Shown here: piece by piece, positions 31,512 to 43,694 of the stretch
Layout: each line of letters begins with the position of its first letter
How positions within the stretch are numbered: position 1 is the stretch's first letter
DNA from: Sequoia sempervirens
Lineage: Eukaryota; Streptophyta; Pinopsida; Cupressales; Cupressaceae
Direction: 5' to 3'
Assembly: GCA_007258455.2 (NCBI GenBank)
Contig: VDFB02018548.1
Location: 1-64,000, forward strand
Length of the DNA: 64,000 nt
Program-made: the position numbers and the translations under genes
The notes under the pieces: generated by a model
Told to the model about the DNA's origin: nothing
The model's input: only the letters and a program-made list of their open reading frames with translations
Database searches by the model: none

Positions 31512-33398
31512 TGCCCGTTCTGTCTAGGGGCATCCTTTGTATATAATTATGACCCTGAAAAAAGTTCCAAAAAAATTGATATATTGTCAAAAAATCCAAA
31601 AAAATTCAAATATGATGCTGAAAAAATACAAAAAAAAAATGAAAAATACAAAAAAATTCAAAAAATTCAAAAAAAAAAAGAAAAAAGAAAAGTGCCTTGG
31701 TGAAAACCTCGAAATAGGCTTGGTAGCAAAAAAATAAAATATATATATATATATATATAAAAAAAAAAAGTCCTAAAAAAAAAAAATATATATATATATA
31801 TATATAAAAAGTCCTAAAAAAAATTCTTCCAAGTGGTGAAAACCTGGAAACAGGCACTACTTGAGGCCTTTGCATCCCTATTTCTTAGCATGCATCCTCG
31901 ACACTTAGCCTTTCTCCATCATGCCTTGTCCTTATTGCCTTAGTTTGGAATTGGTCTTTGTCTTTGTCTAGGGGCATCACTGTGTTAGCTTTGGTCTCTT
32001 GGATATGCTTGTCTTTAGGACACCTCGCAAACGGTGTTTTTCAACACTAAGCCAACTATGTTTTTCAACACAACCCCTGACATCGTGTGTTTTTCAACAC
32101 TTATCAGTTTGGTCTTATCCAGTTCGGTCATGTGATCTTACCTACTTGCAAGCATTCGATCCTTATCCTCGGAACTCAGTATCAGTTTACACACTTAAAA
32201 TTTTTTAATTGCAACACTTAATGCTTGAGATATGCCATGATCTTTTCTTTGTGTGCTGACTGATATTGATTTTCGTTGAGTGTCCTTGTCTAATAAGTCT
32301 CTCCGTGATGCATAGCTAGAGGACTTGGGGCATGGGGCATGTTTTTATTTGCTTTCTGCTTGTGGGTGTTGTCTTGAACCTCTTCAGTGTCTCTTGTTGT
32401 CTCCTTGACACACTTAAGAGATTTATGGCATCGTCCTTGAATGTTTTTGCACAACCATTCTCATGGTAATCCTAGTGTTTATGTCTTGATGCGAGCGTGG
32501 TTTTGCTACATTAAATTGGGTAAGCTAACATTGTAGTCATCTTGACCTTCATTTCTTTGATGCTCATGTTAGAATCTTTCCACATTCCAAACTGATATAA
32601 ATCACATTCATATCTTCATAGTTGCGTTTGTGACTAGTGATGATTGTGTGATTGTCCGATGTCCGGTAATAATGGCCCAATGATGAAAATAAGTTCTCTT
32701 ACATTCTCTAATGAATGATGAACACACAAAAACCTATGTTACCCTATTGCAAGTACACCTTTGCATTTTCATGTAGCTTGCATTATTTAGACTTCATGTT
32801 AATTTGCACTTTTAGGCTATATTATGGGTTTGAGGGGGTTTCCTTCATCTTTCTTGTGGATTTTTCATCAACTGTGATCACGTTCTTCATTTCCTTATCT
32901 TCTTTCGTGATCTCAATCAAATTCCCTATCTTAAACAGTTGATTGATTTTGATGCATCCTCTTTATTGAGGCAGATTCTCTTCCTTCTCTCCATTTCTTT
33001 CCATTTCTTCCAAACTTCTATCTTCCATTCGATTTCACCCCACTTCTTTTCTCCTAATTCAACCTTAGGGCATAATTTTCTTGCTGATCTACCTGGGTTC
33101 TGTGATTCTTATATTTTTCATCTTACATCAAGAATCTTATCTTTTGTTTGATTTGATCAAATTTTTCAATTTATTATTTCTCCTCTATCTCATTTCAATT
33201 TCGATCACGAGGGGGCAGTACCTATCAAACTTCAATCCTTGATTCAACTTTATCAATTTATCAATTGCTTCTCTTGGGGCAACCTTGCTTGAGATTCTTA
33301 TCTCTCTCACTTTGATGTGATCCCTAATCTAATCCTCATGTTCAAAGGCCTTTTGTTTATGTTTGTCCAGATGTGATCCCGAGTCGACTGCATTAGTC
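31512..33398 (+). other. 3' non-coding region of the Tat-type element
   Basis: About 1.9 kb lie between the integrase stop and the polypurine tract. The first part (31550-31680) is built of AAAAAATTCAAAAA-type A-rich units and is followed by TA tracts. At 32032-32100 the motif TGTTTTTCAACAC occurs three times. No convincing ORF is present. Long untranslated 3' regions are usual in Tat and Ogre elements. Confidence 0.6.
31737..31818. repeat. Duplicated (TA)n plus AAAGTCCTAAAA unit
   Basis: Two TA tracts (about 31740-31759 and 31787-31806) are each followed by an A-run and GTCCTAAAAAA. The arrangement looks like a tandem duplication of a microsatellite with its flank, inside the Tat-type 3' region. 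Confidence 0.8.
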
Positions 33399-33410
33399 AA
33401 AGAGGGAAAA
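33399..33410 (+). promoter_or_regulatory. Polypurine tract of the Tat-type element
   Basis: AAAGAGGGAAAA ends directly at the 3' LTR start (TGTATGCA at 33411), as needed for plus-strand priming. Confidence 0.85.
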
Positions 33411-34456
33411 TGTATGCAACCTAAAATGGTCACCTAGACTTTGGGCCCCATTTATTTAATTTGTCAACATCAACTTTCTGAATCAATGATTGTTGCATTT
33501 TCAAATCAAATTTCTTAATCAATTCATAACTATTTCAAATGTTTCAATTTTCCCTAAGGTTTGAATGCTTCATTAATTTTATTTAATCAAAAGAAATAAA
33601 TCCTTTTAATAAATAAAATAATGTTATTTAATTGAAGTTAATATTACTTAAATAAAATGATGCTATTTAATTAAATCTATTTTTAATTAAATTATTTTAT
33701 TTTATTTTATTAATATTCATTTCTAAATTACATAATCTTATTTTATTTTATTAAAAGAAATATTATCATCTTAAATTAAATAAAATAAATGAAATATCCT
33801 CTCAAGAATATCCTGTGATGAAGAAAATGGAAACAAATCAGTTAAAAGGGAAATAAACTAAAAAAGAATTCTAATCAAGATTTGTTTCTATTTTTCTATT
33901 TATCCCACATTGCTTTTGAATTTGCCTTCAATTCCACTTTTGCCTATAAATGAGCCCTCTCATTCTCATTTAAAAAAAAATCACGAATTTTTACATCAGA
34001 CTTATGCTACAAATTTTCTTGAATTTTATCATTTGAGATTACACATTAGTTTGATTTTATAAGCATCTTAGTTTTAGAGCATATAGTTTAATATTACATT
34101 TTAGCTTAATCTTCATAGTAGATTAATTTGCAAAGTAATTCATTTATGGCATTGCATGTAGATCAATTTTCATTTCAATAAATTAGTTTTGTTTATTGCA
34201 TTTTACAGTCATTTAGATTAGTTTTCATTGTTGCATTGCAAGAACAGGATTCATGGAGATTGGCATTCTTGATTCTCCTCTTTGAATCTCTCATTTCGAG
34301 ACTGTATTTGCAGGGGTAACTGGGTTAATCTGAGGGCCACAATATCAATCCCTGCTCTTCTCGGATAGAGAACTGTGAATTGATTTGCAAGGACTCATTA
34401 TTGAGTATCCTTGCATGCAAGGATTCACAGAAGTATAACATATTTTCAGTTATACA
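33411..34456 (+). repeat. 3' LTR of the Tat-type element
   Basis: This 1046 bp copy starts TGTATGCAACC and ends CAGTTATACA. The right target duplication CTTAT follows at 34457-34461. A TATA box lies at about 33955. Confidence 0.93.
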
Positions 34457-34461
34457 CTTAT

Positions 34462-37400
34462 AAGAACATATTTTCTATCCTGACAGCATGACTGATGCCC
34501 ATGTTTTGAGCATACAGGACCTATTGGAACCAATCCTCTGTAGTCTTGGTCCAGTTCTTTCTTTTCTCTAGCTTGTCAATATGGTCCCTGGACAATAATT
34601 GTGGTGGCATTGAGGATGTGGTGGGGAGCTCCTCAACTGAAAACCACTGTTGAATATAGTCAGTCAAATCATCCAGTTGTGCCTTGAGTTCTTCCTTGGA
34701 CATCTTGTCCTTTAGTATCAAAAGTACCATAGTGGCAACAGACTCTTGGAGATGATCTATTTTTCGGCTCTTTGGTTGCTATCCCCAAGTTTATGGTGGA
34801 GATGTTGTAAATTATCCCTTCTTATCCCACCACCGGTGTGGCTACTTGCATAGTTTTGGACCCAGAGGCATCCATTGTCAGCTTGGATCTGACCTTAGGC
34901 TTCTTCTCTTTCTTTGTGCTTATCTGAGCTCAGACCAAGATGGCATCCAACCTTGCTATTGGATCCTTTAAAGTAGGGGTCTTCTTTTCTAATTGCTTCT
35001 CAAGCCACTTAGGAATCTGAGATTCCCCTTTTAGTGACTCATGACCACCTTCTTCCTTTCTGATTTCAATCTCCTTATTACCTGGAGCTTCCTGCTTCAT
35101 CCTTGTGTCTTCCTCTTCATCTGAATCATGAATGAATACAATTTACTTTTGTGGAGACTCAATGGTTGTGTGCCTTTGGGACTATCTTCCCCTTCAACAA
35201 TTTTCTTTTCTTCTTCTTTATGCTCTTCAGGCTGCTCCATTTCTGGGTTGTCACGGGTTTCAGCCTCTTCTTGGGGTTTACCTTCTTCTTTCTTTTCCTC
35301 TTCCCTACATTGAGGTGGCACATCTTCTTGTTCTTTCTTTTCTTTCTCTTCTTTCTCTTCCGAGAGAGGAATTTCTTCATCGTGCTTGACGATTTTATCA
35401 TGCTCCCTAGTTGGAGGCTGAGTGTCTTCCTCCATTTTGTCACTTGGTTCCTTTTCTTCCTCAGAAGGCGGCTTCTCTACCTCCTCATCAACATTCTTCA
35501 ATTGTCTGGCTAACTCTTCCTAAGATCCACATCAAAGGTCTCCATAATATACTTGGCATTGGCATCCTCTTCATCATTCTCAAAAGACTTTGTTTCTTCT
35601 CCTTCACGAACCACCTTATCAATTTGCAAATGTTGGTGCTTTGGGTGTTCATGGTAATCCTCTGCTTCCTCCTCGATCCCTTTTTATTCCTTCTCTTTCC
35701 TCTCCAACTCCTCGGATATTTGCATTGTGGCCTTCATCTTTGGTGGTTCAGTCGAAGGAGTTGAGGCAGGAATGTTGGCAAGAACTTGTGATAGGGCAGC
35801 CTGGATGGCTGGATTCATCAACACTTCAGAAAGCTCTATAGAAACATTCTGCATATGTTGAGAAAATGTCTCTGGAAGTGAGAGAGAAGGCATTGGTATT
35901 GTTGTTATTTCCAGGGATAGTGATGTAGTTGGAGACATGGAAGCAGAGGAGAGCGGAGAAGTGGTGGCAGAAGAAGAGTCAATGGTTACAACTTGCCCAA
36001 TGGGTGAAGAAGAGGCAAGATGGACCGAGATGTCCATAGCAGGCGGGGAAGTAGCAACCATCGCCTGAGAAGTAGGTAGAGGGGCAACAGTAGTAGTAGT
36101 GTCAGAGGTAGCAAGTGGAGATTATGGTTGCTCAGCCTCTATTTCTTTTCCCTCATGGAACAGATCCTCTCGAATGGTTGGCATGTTTGTGAAACTGCCT
36201 GATCTCTTATATTTCTTGGAAGGTTCACCTTCCAAAGCCTTCCTAGCATACACTTTAGGGTTAGGTTGTTGTTTTGCAGCCTCTTTTCTCTTCCTTGACC
36301 TGGTGGATAGAGAAGATTTTCAAGTCTCTCTAGATGGGACAATAGATGTCCCACTGTTTGTTTCACTTGTTGGCTCATTCTCGAGCCCCTCATAAGTCAA
36401 AGTAACCCCTTGCTGCTTCAATTGGGAAATTTTTCCATCAACCCATTCTTTTGTTCTGGCCTCGATGGGCTTAGACAGAATATCAAGGTAATCAACCTCT
36501 TGCTCATCCCAATCAATTAGTGGCAGCGGGAGATTGGAAATTGCATTGTACCAAGGATCCATTACTGTGCTTTCATCTTCTTCCACCTGGTTTGGTATGG
36601 GGAATAGATTGACCTTCTTTACAAAATATGTGGTCATTCACATATAGTTCCTCATTCACACTTCATTATCATCTTTTCAATTACCCCAAAATTCCTCGAT
36701 GCTATGTAGATGGGCGTATTTAGGTCCAAGTGCTTTCTTGAGTTTGCCATAGGGGTCCACCCGTGGCTGAGAAGTGTGGAGTCTCAAATGGTATTCTACC
36801 AGTTCCTTCTCTGAATTATCAACACATTGAGAGGTATGGAGTTCGTATATCCCTTGGCCAAAGGAGAGGGAATAAGGCATCCCCGCCTTATGCTTACCAC
36901 TCAAAAGGTTGTGTGCATGCTGTAGCCGCTGAGAGAGTTCTAACAGTATTATCCGATCATTGGGATATTGAGGCAGCTTGTATGGTCTTTCTGAAAAGTC
37001 TTCAGCACAAATGTAGTTGAAATTTGGGTATTGAATGAATAAGAAGGAAAACTATTTTAAAAATGTGTTGGCACTGTGAGAGACTTCTCTTGAAGTCACC
37101 CCCAAGCAATCTAATGATATGACCTATGAAAGCATCATTGACCCTGTAATACTCCCTCTTGAAGTTTCTGAATTGTAGCTGAGGGTACTTATCATAAAAT
37201 TTGAGCTCCATGCCTAGTTCCTCGTCTGGAGCTTTGAATAAGCCTCTGTGTTGTATCTGTTTGGCCAAGGAATACACCAAGTATGAGGTCATGCAAAATC
37301 AGGAGGTCTTCTTTATAGCCACGAATTGCTCGTGGAAGCAATCACTGATTATCCCCGCCCAGTAGAATTTGGCCTCTCCACGGAGGATCTCCTCAATGAA

Positions 37401-37943
37401 GTATAGCATCCACTCCTGGAAGTAGGCCACAGTTGGAAGGCCCATTACTCTACTCAATAGGGTCACCAAATCATGGAAATCCTCATAAAAGTCATTGCGG
37501 AAGAGCTCCTAGGGAACCTTTGTAGCATTGCCCCTCTTCTCTTTTAATCAGTGCTAATTTATAAGCCTTTTACATTTGAGAGTGTCTTCGTCCCACATCG
37601 CATTGCCATCATATATGGTCTCCCTGAAGGTAGGGATATGAAAAAAAATTGTTATTGCCTTAGGGGACATGTTAGCCAAAACATTTTTGTCTCTATCCAC
37701 TATGGTCCAGGTCTCCACTTGGTATGCGTCTCTATAGGCCATAACCTATTCAGGGGTGACAAGAACAGGGGGAAGCCTACTGCTTTGGCCAACCCACTAC
37801 TTCTGATTAGTCTTGCATTTTTTGTGGTAGGGTCTATTCAGACTCTCTGCTTGAATTTTTTGATGTGTATATGTTTGATATTTGTGTCGGAGACCTCCTT
37901 CTAGGTTGAGATGAATTTGGAATTCAGGGGCTCCCCTTGGAAC
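34462..37943 (-). repeat. Giant gypsy 3' LTR, block 2 (U3)
   Basis: This block is collinear with about 56529-59936 of the 5' LTR and lies between the two nested insertions. It contains the central part of the U3 coding region. GGAAC at 37939-37943 is the left target duplication of the copia element. Confidence 0.88.
34462..37943 (-). pseudogene. U3-encoded protein of unknown function, central part (3' LTR copy)
   Basis: On the minus strand the frames read, in order: a helical region (FYEDFHDLVTLLSRVMG, ILRGEAKFYWAGIISDCFH, MTSYLVYSLAKQ); FRNFKREYYRVNDAFIGHI; SLSFGQGIYELHTSQCV; DWDEQEVDYLDILSKPIEAR; a Ser/Thr/Pro-rich stretch (36061-35684); an extremely Glu/Lys/Pro-rich tract (35501-35097); and KMSKEELKAQLDDLTDYI near 34690. 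Stops and frameshifts break it, but many stops are sense codons in the other copy: RLIN-stop-H-stop here is RLINQYW there. I do not recognise the family. It is sense to gag-pol, and the copia and Tat insertions interrupt it. Confidence 0.6.
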
Positions 37944-39527
37944 TGTAAGGAAAATCAGATGCGGAAAACAATTCTCCTAATGTCAATACCTCAGGAAAGA
38001 ATGTAGATACACTTTAAAATTTACAATTACAGTCAAGTTAAGATGCACTATGAAACAAATTACAAAAATAGAGTTTTGAAAATCACACAAGAACACCAGA
38101 TATACGTGGGAAAACCCTTATGGGAGAAAACCCACCACACCAAGAGAAATCACTTTGTATTACAGTAATTGAAATTACATACAATTCTAGACTTATCTTT
38201 CTGGTGTCATTATACAACATCAATCATCATGAACATTCTTCAAACAAAAACTTTCAAGTTACAGCCTCTACAGATTAGAATTCATTCACTGATCAACAAC
38301 AATTTGTCAAATCAACCAACGAACCAATCGATAATCCAATCCAATCACAAACTACTATCTCAGAGTATATCCATGTCGAACTCTGTTTGTAGAACTTCCT
38401 CTCAGAACCGTCGCAGCTAGCTGTCTTCCAACTGTTCACATTGGGCTCCTCCTATTCGTCCATGAGATGCCACATCGGAAGGTCTTACTTGGTCAACAAA
38501 ATTTGCACTGTGTAGGCATCTTGGTGAGACACTAATAGTGTCTCGCCGATACCGTAGATCCTTCATACCGATGTAGCCAAGAGTCTTAGTTATCGCTAAG
38601 ATGTTCTATCAAGCTCCATAAGTTACACCGAGTCACCAAGTAGTCACCCAGACCTACCACTTTCGCCAGGAGATCATAGCGAGTCACCAAAGGTATACCA
38701 AAGACACAAGTCATATCGAGCTCCAAAAGATAGTTGACAAGACTCACATCTTTCACCGAGAGTTCATAGCGAGATAGAAAAGTTACCCCCAAATATTCAT
38801 CCATCACCAAGACATTGCCCTTCGCCGAGAGCTCATTCTAAACTCCATATGTTACCTCAAAGACTTCCAACACAAAGCGTTGTCGGTGAGACATGTAACT
38901 CTCACTAAGACTTCTCACCGAGCCTGCCGAGTTACTCCAATGATCTACCTTTGAATCTTCGTCGGTGAGACATTTTTTCATCGGTAAGACTTCTTACCGA
39001 TAGACCATAAGATACGCCGAAGAGAATAACATGTAGCATAGAGTCGGCATGACACTTATCAATCGATAAGAGTTCTTTGCAAACCCTTAGTGCTATCCCA
39101 ATGATTCCAAGTGTGTTCCCATCGGCAAGACTTTCATGGTTCGCTGAGATGTCTTCCCGGATCATTAGGGTTACTTCGAAGACTTCAATACATACGTTGT
39201 CGGTGAGAGAATAACACTTCACTGAGACTTCTTAGCAAGAGCCCTCAGTTATCCCGAAGCTCCTAGTCACCAAGAGTCTCCCCGACTAACTATTGAATGG
39301 CCTGTCAGCCAGAGGTCTCCCAAGCGCTATGAGGTCATAACGAACACACTATGTCACAACAATAGAATCCACAGTGTAACCTTTCGACAAGACTTCTGCA
39401 AGGTCACAACGACCTGTTCAAAATAGAATGATACAAACTGCTTGTCGGCTAGACATTGAAGCTGTCACACTGACTTGGCTCTAATGGAGGTTTCAGCCTG
39501 TATAGTTTGAGGAACATATTTCCAACA
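37944..39527 (-). repeat. 3' LTR of the copia element
   Basis: It is 1584 bp. On the minus strand it starts TGTTGGAAATATG and ends CCTTACA. From about 38520 to 39300 it is packed with short related motifs such as CGGTGAGAC, TCACCGAG and TTACCGATAG in both orientations. The 38100-38150 part has GGTTTTCTCCCATAAGGG and CCCACGTATATCTGG (minus strand), a pattern common near the R-U5 region of copia LTRs. Confidence 0.93.
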
Positions 39528-39529
39528 AT

Positions 39530-39545
39530 CTCCCACTTGACAAAG
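39530..39545 (-). promoter_or_regulatory. Polypurine tract of the copia element
   Basis: The minus strand reads CAAGTGGGAGAT directly before the 3' LTR start. AAGTGGGAGA is a typical copia plus-strand primer tract. Confidence 0.8.
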
Positions 39546-39580
39546 ATCATATAGGCACCTCCAAAGCACAACATAACTTA

Positions 39581-40327
39581 CTAAAAATCATGGGCACTAA
39601 GGCCCATTGAACTGGCACACCACCTAAACTTGTCTGTGCTTACTGGCTTTTTCAATGCATCTACAACATTCTCCAAAGTATCATCTTTTTCCAAACTAAC
39701 CTTTCCATCCTCAACTATATCTCGTACAAAGTAGTACTGTACATCAATATGTTTCATCCTGGCATGGAAAGTAGGGTTCTTTGCCAGATAAATGGCACTC
39801 TGACTGTCACATAAAATTGTTATTTCCCCTACATCAAAACCAATGTTAGAACACAAATGTTTCAACCATACAACTTCTTTACAAGCATGAGTAGCTGCCA
39901 TGTATTGAACCTTTGTAGTGGACAAAGCAACTACAACTTGCCGCTTGCTCATCCAACTCACTGCACCACCATTCAACATGAAAATGTATCCACTGGTGGA
40001 TCTCCTACTATCAATGTCCCTTGCCCAATCAAAATATATATAACCACAAATGCTGAGAGTCCTCTGTGATTCAACCAAGTTCCCATGGTAACACAAAGCA
40101 AAATCTGAAGTTCCCTTCAAATACCTAAGCACTCTTTTCATAGCATCCCAATGTATTCTTCCTGGATTAGCCATAAATCGACTAAGTACTCCCACTGCTT
40201 GGGAAATGTCTGTCCTTGTACAAACCATTGCATACATAAGACTGCCTACAACACTAGCATAGGGCACACTGGTCATGTCCTCCATCTCAGTAGGAGATTT
40301 TGGACAGTCTTCAATAGATAGCTTCAT
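39581..40327 (-). pseudogene. Copia RNase H and end of RT
   Basis: This is a 248-residue open segment. It opens with the RT thumb/connection (VPYASVVGSLMYAMVCTRTD, MKRVLRYLKGT) and continues into RNase H. The usual YxDADWAGD start reads YIYFDWARDIDSRRSTSGY. Further on are TTKVQYMAATHACKEVVWL and ITILCDSQSAIYLAKNP, then HIDVQYYFVRD. It degrades the RNA strand of the RNA-DNA hybrid. A stop at about 40327-40350 separates it from the RT palm. It ends 54 bp before the 3' LTR. Confidence 0.92.
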
Positions 40328-40447
40328 TCCCTGTATGACTGGAACAACTAACTACTTGCAATCATTCATACAAAATCTCTCAAGAATAGCCCTGATATAC
40401 TTACTCTGACTGAGCCAAAGTTTTCTATTCTTCCTGTCCCTGGTTAT

Positions 40448-41695
40448 CTACATCCCCAAAATATACCTTGCTGCACCAAGATCCTTCATTTCAAACTTAG
40501 CAGACAACTGAGACTTAAGATCAGAGATCATTAGCTTGCTATTTCCTATGAACAACATATCATCAACATAAAGAGCAATAACAAGCACTTGATCACTTTC
40601 AGCTTTATAGTATACATAGTGATCAGATTTTGATCTCACAAAGCCTAAAAATAATACAAAAGTATCAAATTTCTGGTACCACATTCTAGGTGACTGCTTT
40701 AACCCATACAAAGACTTCTTTAATTTGCATACCAGTTTTTCTTTACCTTTCTCAACAAAATGCTCAGGTTGGGACATATAGATTTCTTCTTCAAGATCAC
40801 CATGAAGAAATGTTGTCTTCACATCCATCTGTTCAACCTCTAAGTCATACGCTGCTACAAGTGACAATAGAAATCTAATGGACGTCAGCTTTGCTATAGG
40901 GGAAAAGATTTCCCCATAATCAATTCCCTCTACCTGGGAATAACCCTTTGCAACCAGTCTTGCCTTGTACTTTTCTACACTGCCATCCAAACCAATCTTT
41001 TTCTTAAATACCCATTTACAACCCACAGCTTTCCTGTCTTTAGGAAAGGGCACCAAACTCCAAGTTTCATTTTTATCTAATGATGCCATTTCTTCTTCCA
41101 TGGATTCTAACCAAGAGTCTGAATCAGACATTTTAAATGCATCTTTCACAGTCCTAGGCTCATCAGTACTAGAAATCAAAGCATAGGCACAAGTAGAATC
41201 AATCAATGAGAACCCATACCTATCTAGTTGTTTCCTTTCACAGGTTGACCTTCTCACTTGTTGAGGTTGAGGTTCTTCTTTAGAACTTTCAGAACTGCTG
41301 GAGCTCTCCTCAGTTTTAGGTACATTTTGAATTTTCAATTCCTCTTTCTCTGGTGTAGGAGGAATTATTGCTACATCCTTATTTTTATCTGACTTTGTCT
41401 CTGACTGCAAATCCAAAGTGGAAGGTTTTAGCTCACGAAAGATTACACTTTTTTTGTATACAACCTTCTCTGTATCAGGATTCCAAAGCTTGTATCCTTT
41501 TATATTAGCACTATAGCCAATAAAAATACATTGGACAACCTTGTTCTCCAACTTAGATATTTTTACATCCGACACATGTGCATATGCCTCATAGCCAAAG
41601 ACTCTAATATGTCTAAGAGAGGGCTTCTTACCAGACCATGCTTCCAAGTGTGTCTTCTCAACAAGAGCAGAGTTTGGAGATTGATTAAGTAACAT
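40448..41695 (-). pseudogene. Copia integrase C-terminus and reverse transcriptase
   Basis: This 415-residue open segment starts in the integrase C-terminal region (KKPSLRHIRVFGYEAYAHV, QCIFIGYSANIKGYKLW). After a Ser/Glu-rich linker comes the RT: WLESMEEEMASLDKNETW, GCKWVFKKKIGLDG, KARLVAKGYSQVEGIDY, EVEQMDVKTTFLHGDLEEE, CKLKKSLYGLKQSPRMWY and YVDDM at about 40559-40570. In the first catalytic block DVKTAFL has become DVKTTFL, but the Asp remains. It is the longest intact reading frame in the window. Confidence 0.95.
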
Positions 41696-42774
41696 GCAAT
41701 AGCAGTAGCTTCAGCCCATAACTTCTCTTCCAAACTAGCACTACTAAGCATACTTCGTGCTCTCTCCATCACTGTCCTATTGAACCTTTCTACAACTCCA
41801 TTCTACTATGGAGTATAAGGTGTAGTCTTGTGTCTTTTGATTCCATGGTCTTTACAGTATCTTTCAAATTCATCATAATAGAATTGACCACCATTATTAG
41901 TCCTTAAGCATTTTATTGTTTTACCAGTCTAATTTTCAACAAGATTTTTAAACTCCTTATTTAATCGACTGAACACTTCTGATTTACTTTTCAAAAAATA
42001 TATAAATGCTCTTCTTGAATAATCATCAATGAACGAAACATAGTATCTTGATTTAGACAAAGAAGGAACATCTACTGGACCAAATACATTTGAATGAATA
42101 TAGTTTAACAAAGCAGAAGATTTATGAGGACTGTCATAAATTGAAACACGATGCTGCTTTCCATATATACAATGTTCACAAAATTCAAATTCAAGATTAC
42201 AATCATCGAGCCCCTCAACCAGGTTTTTATTCTTCAAGGTTTTTAAACATTTTTCTCCTATGTGGCCTAACCTATGATGCCAAAGAGTAGTCTTCTCTGC
42301 AGGAAGTTTTACTTCCATAGAGTTTACAAAATTAGGGATAAGTCCCTCTCTACCTCCATGAGCAGCTTTCAGTGACTTTACAAAGATACTGTTATATTGA
42401 ACAGCTTGTGTAGCCAACTTGTACAGGGTACCAATTCGAGCACCTCTAGCCAGTACCATTGAACCTCTAGTCATCTTGCAACCATTACTAGAGAACAAGA
42501 CTTGTACTCCAATGTCATTTAGCATACTTACAGATAATAGATTTTGAGCCAGACCTGGTATGTGCATAACATTATTGAATCCCTTCACTCTTCCATCAGG
42601 GAATTGTATCCTAACTCTTCCATGGCCAACAATCTCCAAAGTTGAATCACTTTCCAAGTACACCTTTCCACCATCATATTCTTCATACTTTGTGAACCAT
42701 TCTCTATGAGATGTCATGTGGAATGATGCTTCAGAATCAATCAGCCAGACATGATCTGATGCCTGTGTAGCCAA
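41563..42774 (-). pseudogene. Copia protease and integrase core
   Basis: Open segment 42774-41929 begins DHVWLIDSEASFHMT. The protease active site should be DSGAS, but Gly has become Glu. The integrase follows with TTLWHHRLGHIGEKCLKTL and CEHCIYGKQHRVS (HHCC finger), then YYVSFIDDYSRRAFIYF. The first DDE Asp block reads IHSNVFGPV, where most copia elements have H(S/T)D. After a stop at about 41929 the second block reads LRTNNGGQF with Asp replaced by Asn. NGVVERFNRTVMERARSML carries the Glu. Protease and integrase were therefore both lost. Confidence 0.9.
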
Positions 42775-42833
42775 GGCTGCAATGAAGGCATCACCATCAC
42801 TATGAGAAGAACCATTATCAGAAGAGCCCTTCT

Positions 42834-43583
42834 TCTTCTCTTTCTCCTCTTTACAATCCTTTGGGACATGACCAGGTTTCCCATAGTTCTAGCACTTCAC
42901 CTTGGACTTTTTTCCAGGAGACTTTGATCTCCCCTATGATTTCAATTTGGACTTCTTGTCCTTCTTCTTGCCTTTCTCCTTTGGACTTCCTCTGACAACA
43001 AGAGCCTCCTTCACCATCTCAGAAGACTTCTCATTTCTTTTGATAGAAAAGAACCAACAATATCCTCCATCTTGAAACTGGATGTTGTACTCCTGATAGC
43101 CATCACTAGATGATCCCATGAGTCTGGCAAAGAACACAATAGTAGCATACAACAATCCTCTTCTTTAGTCTTCACACCAACAGATAACAATTGAGCAAGC
43201 AACATGTTAAATACATTCAAATGATTAGCTACAAACCCTCCTTCCTGCATTCTCAAAGAGTATAGTTTCTTCCTCAGGAATAATTTATTCACCAAGGACA
43301 TCCCCTAATAAATAGATGCCAGTCTCTTCCACAAGGTAGATGCACTCTTCTCTTCATGTACATTGAGAAGAATAGAGTCTGCTAAGTAGAGCCTTATCAG
43401 CCCCTTAGACTTCCTATCTGTAAGGTCCCAATCTTCTTGCTTCATGCCTGTAGGTTTCACTCCAACCACAACAATCCAAATATCACGGTCAACAAGAAGA
43501 TCCTCCATCTTGAGTTTCCACAACTCAAAGTTACTGCCATTGAATTTCTCTATTTCAATCTTACCAGATGTACTAGCCGTCAT
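42834..43583 (-). pseudogene. Copia gag with decayed zinc knuckle
   Basis: The probable start at 43583 gives MTASTSGKIEIEKFNGSNF then WKLKMEDLLVDRDIW, the standard copia gag opening (FNGxNFxxWK). A stop at 43302-43304 splits it from MSLVNKLFLRKKLYSLRM and FNMLLAQLLSVGV. Near 42885 the zinc knuckle reads KVKC-stop-NYGKPGHVPKDC. The CX2CX4HX4C finger has a stop at its second position and Tyr in place of the second Cys. Gag forms the particle and binds RNA; this copy could not. Confidence 0.88.
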
Positions 43584-43680
43584 AAACTATAATTAGAAAT
43601 AACAAACTCTACAAGACTCCCACTGAACAGAATTGACACAAAAAACCCAACGTACCCACAAGGATAACACAATTGGCCAG

Positions 43681-43692
43681 GCTCTGATACCA
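43681..43692 (-). promoter_or_regulatory. Primer binding site of the copia element
   Basis: The minus strand reads TGGTATCAGAGC, an exact initiator tRNA-Met primer site, two bases after the 5' LTR end. Confidence 0.95.
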
Positions 43693-43694
43693 CT

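Larger units (their letters stand above)
28133..34456 (+). mobile_element. Ty3/gypsy element of the Tat type with internal deletion
   Basis: LTRs at 28133-29166 and 33411-34456 flank a 4.2 kb interior. The element is bordered by a perfect duplication, CTTAT (28128-28132 and 34457-34461), and the homologous empty site is at about 56527-56532. The coding part has RNase H, a second archaeal-type RNase H and integrase, in one frame with only three stops. Gag, protease and nearly all of RT are missing. It is inserted antisense in the giant gypsy 3' LTR. The LTRs look very alike by eye, so it is a fairly young insertion. Confidence 0.92.

Noticed and set aside
31606..31875. Minus-strand 89-codon Phe/Tyr/Ile-rich frame
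   Set aside because: It is the translation of poly(A) and TA microsatellites in the Tat 3' region.
35128..35764. Several Phe/Leu-rich plus-strand frames that look like membrane proteins
   Set aside because: They are the complement of the Glu/Lys-rich tract of the U3 ORF. GAA and AAG codons read as TTC and CTT on the other strand, giving false hydrophobic frames. The same occurs at 57210-57581.
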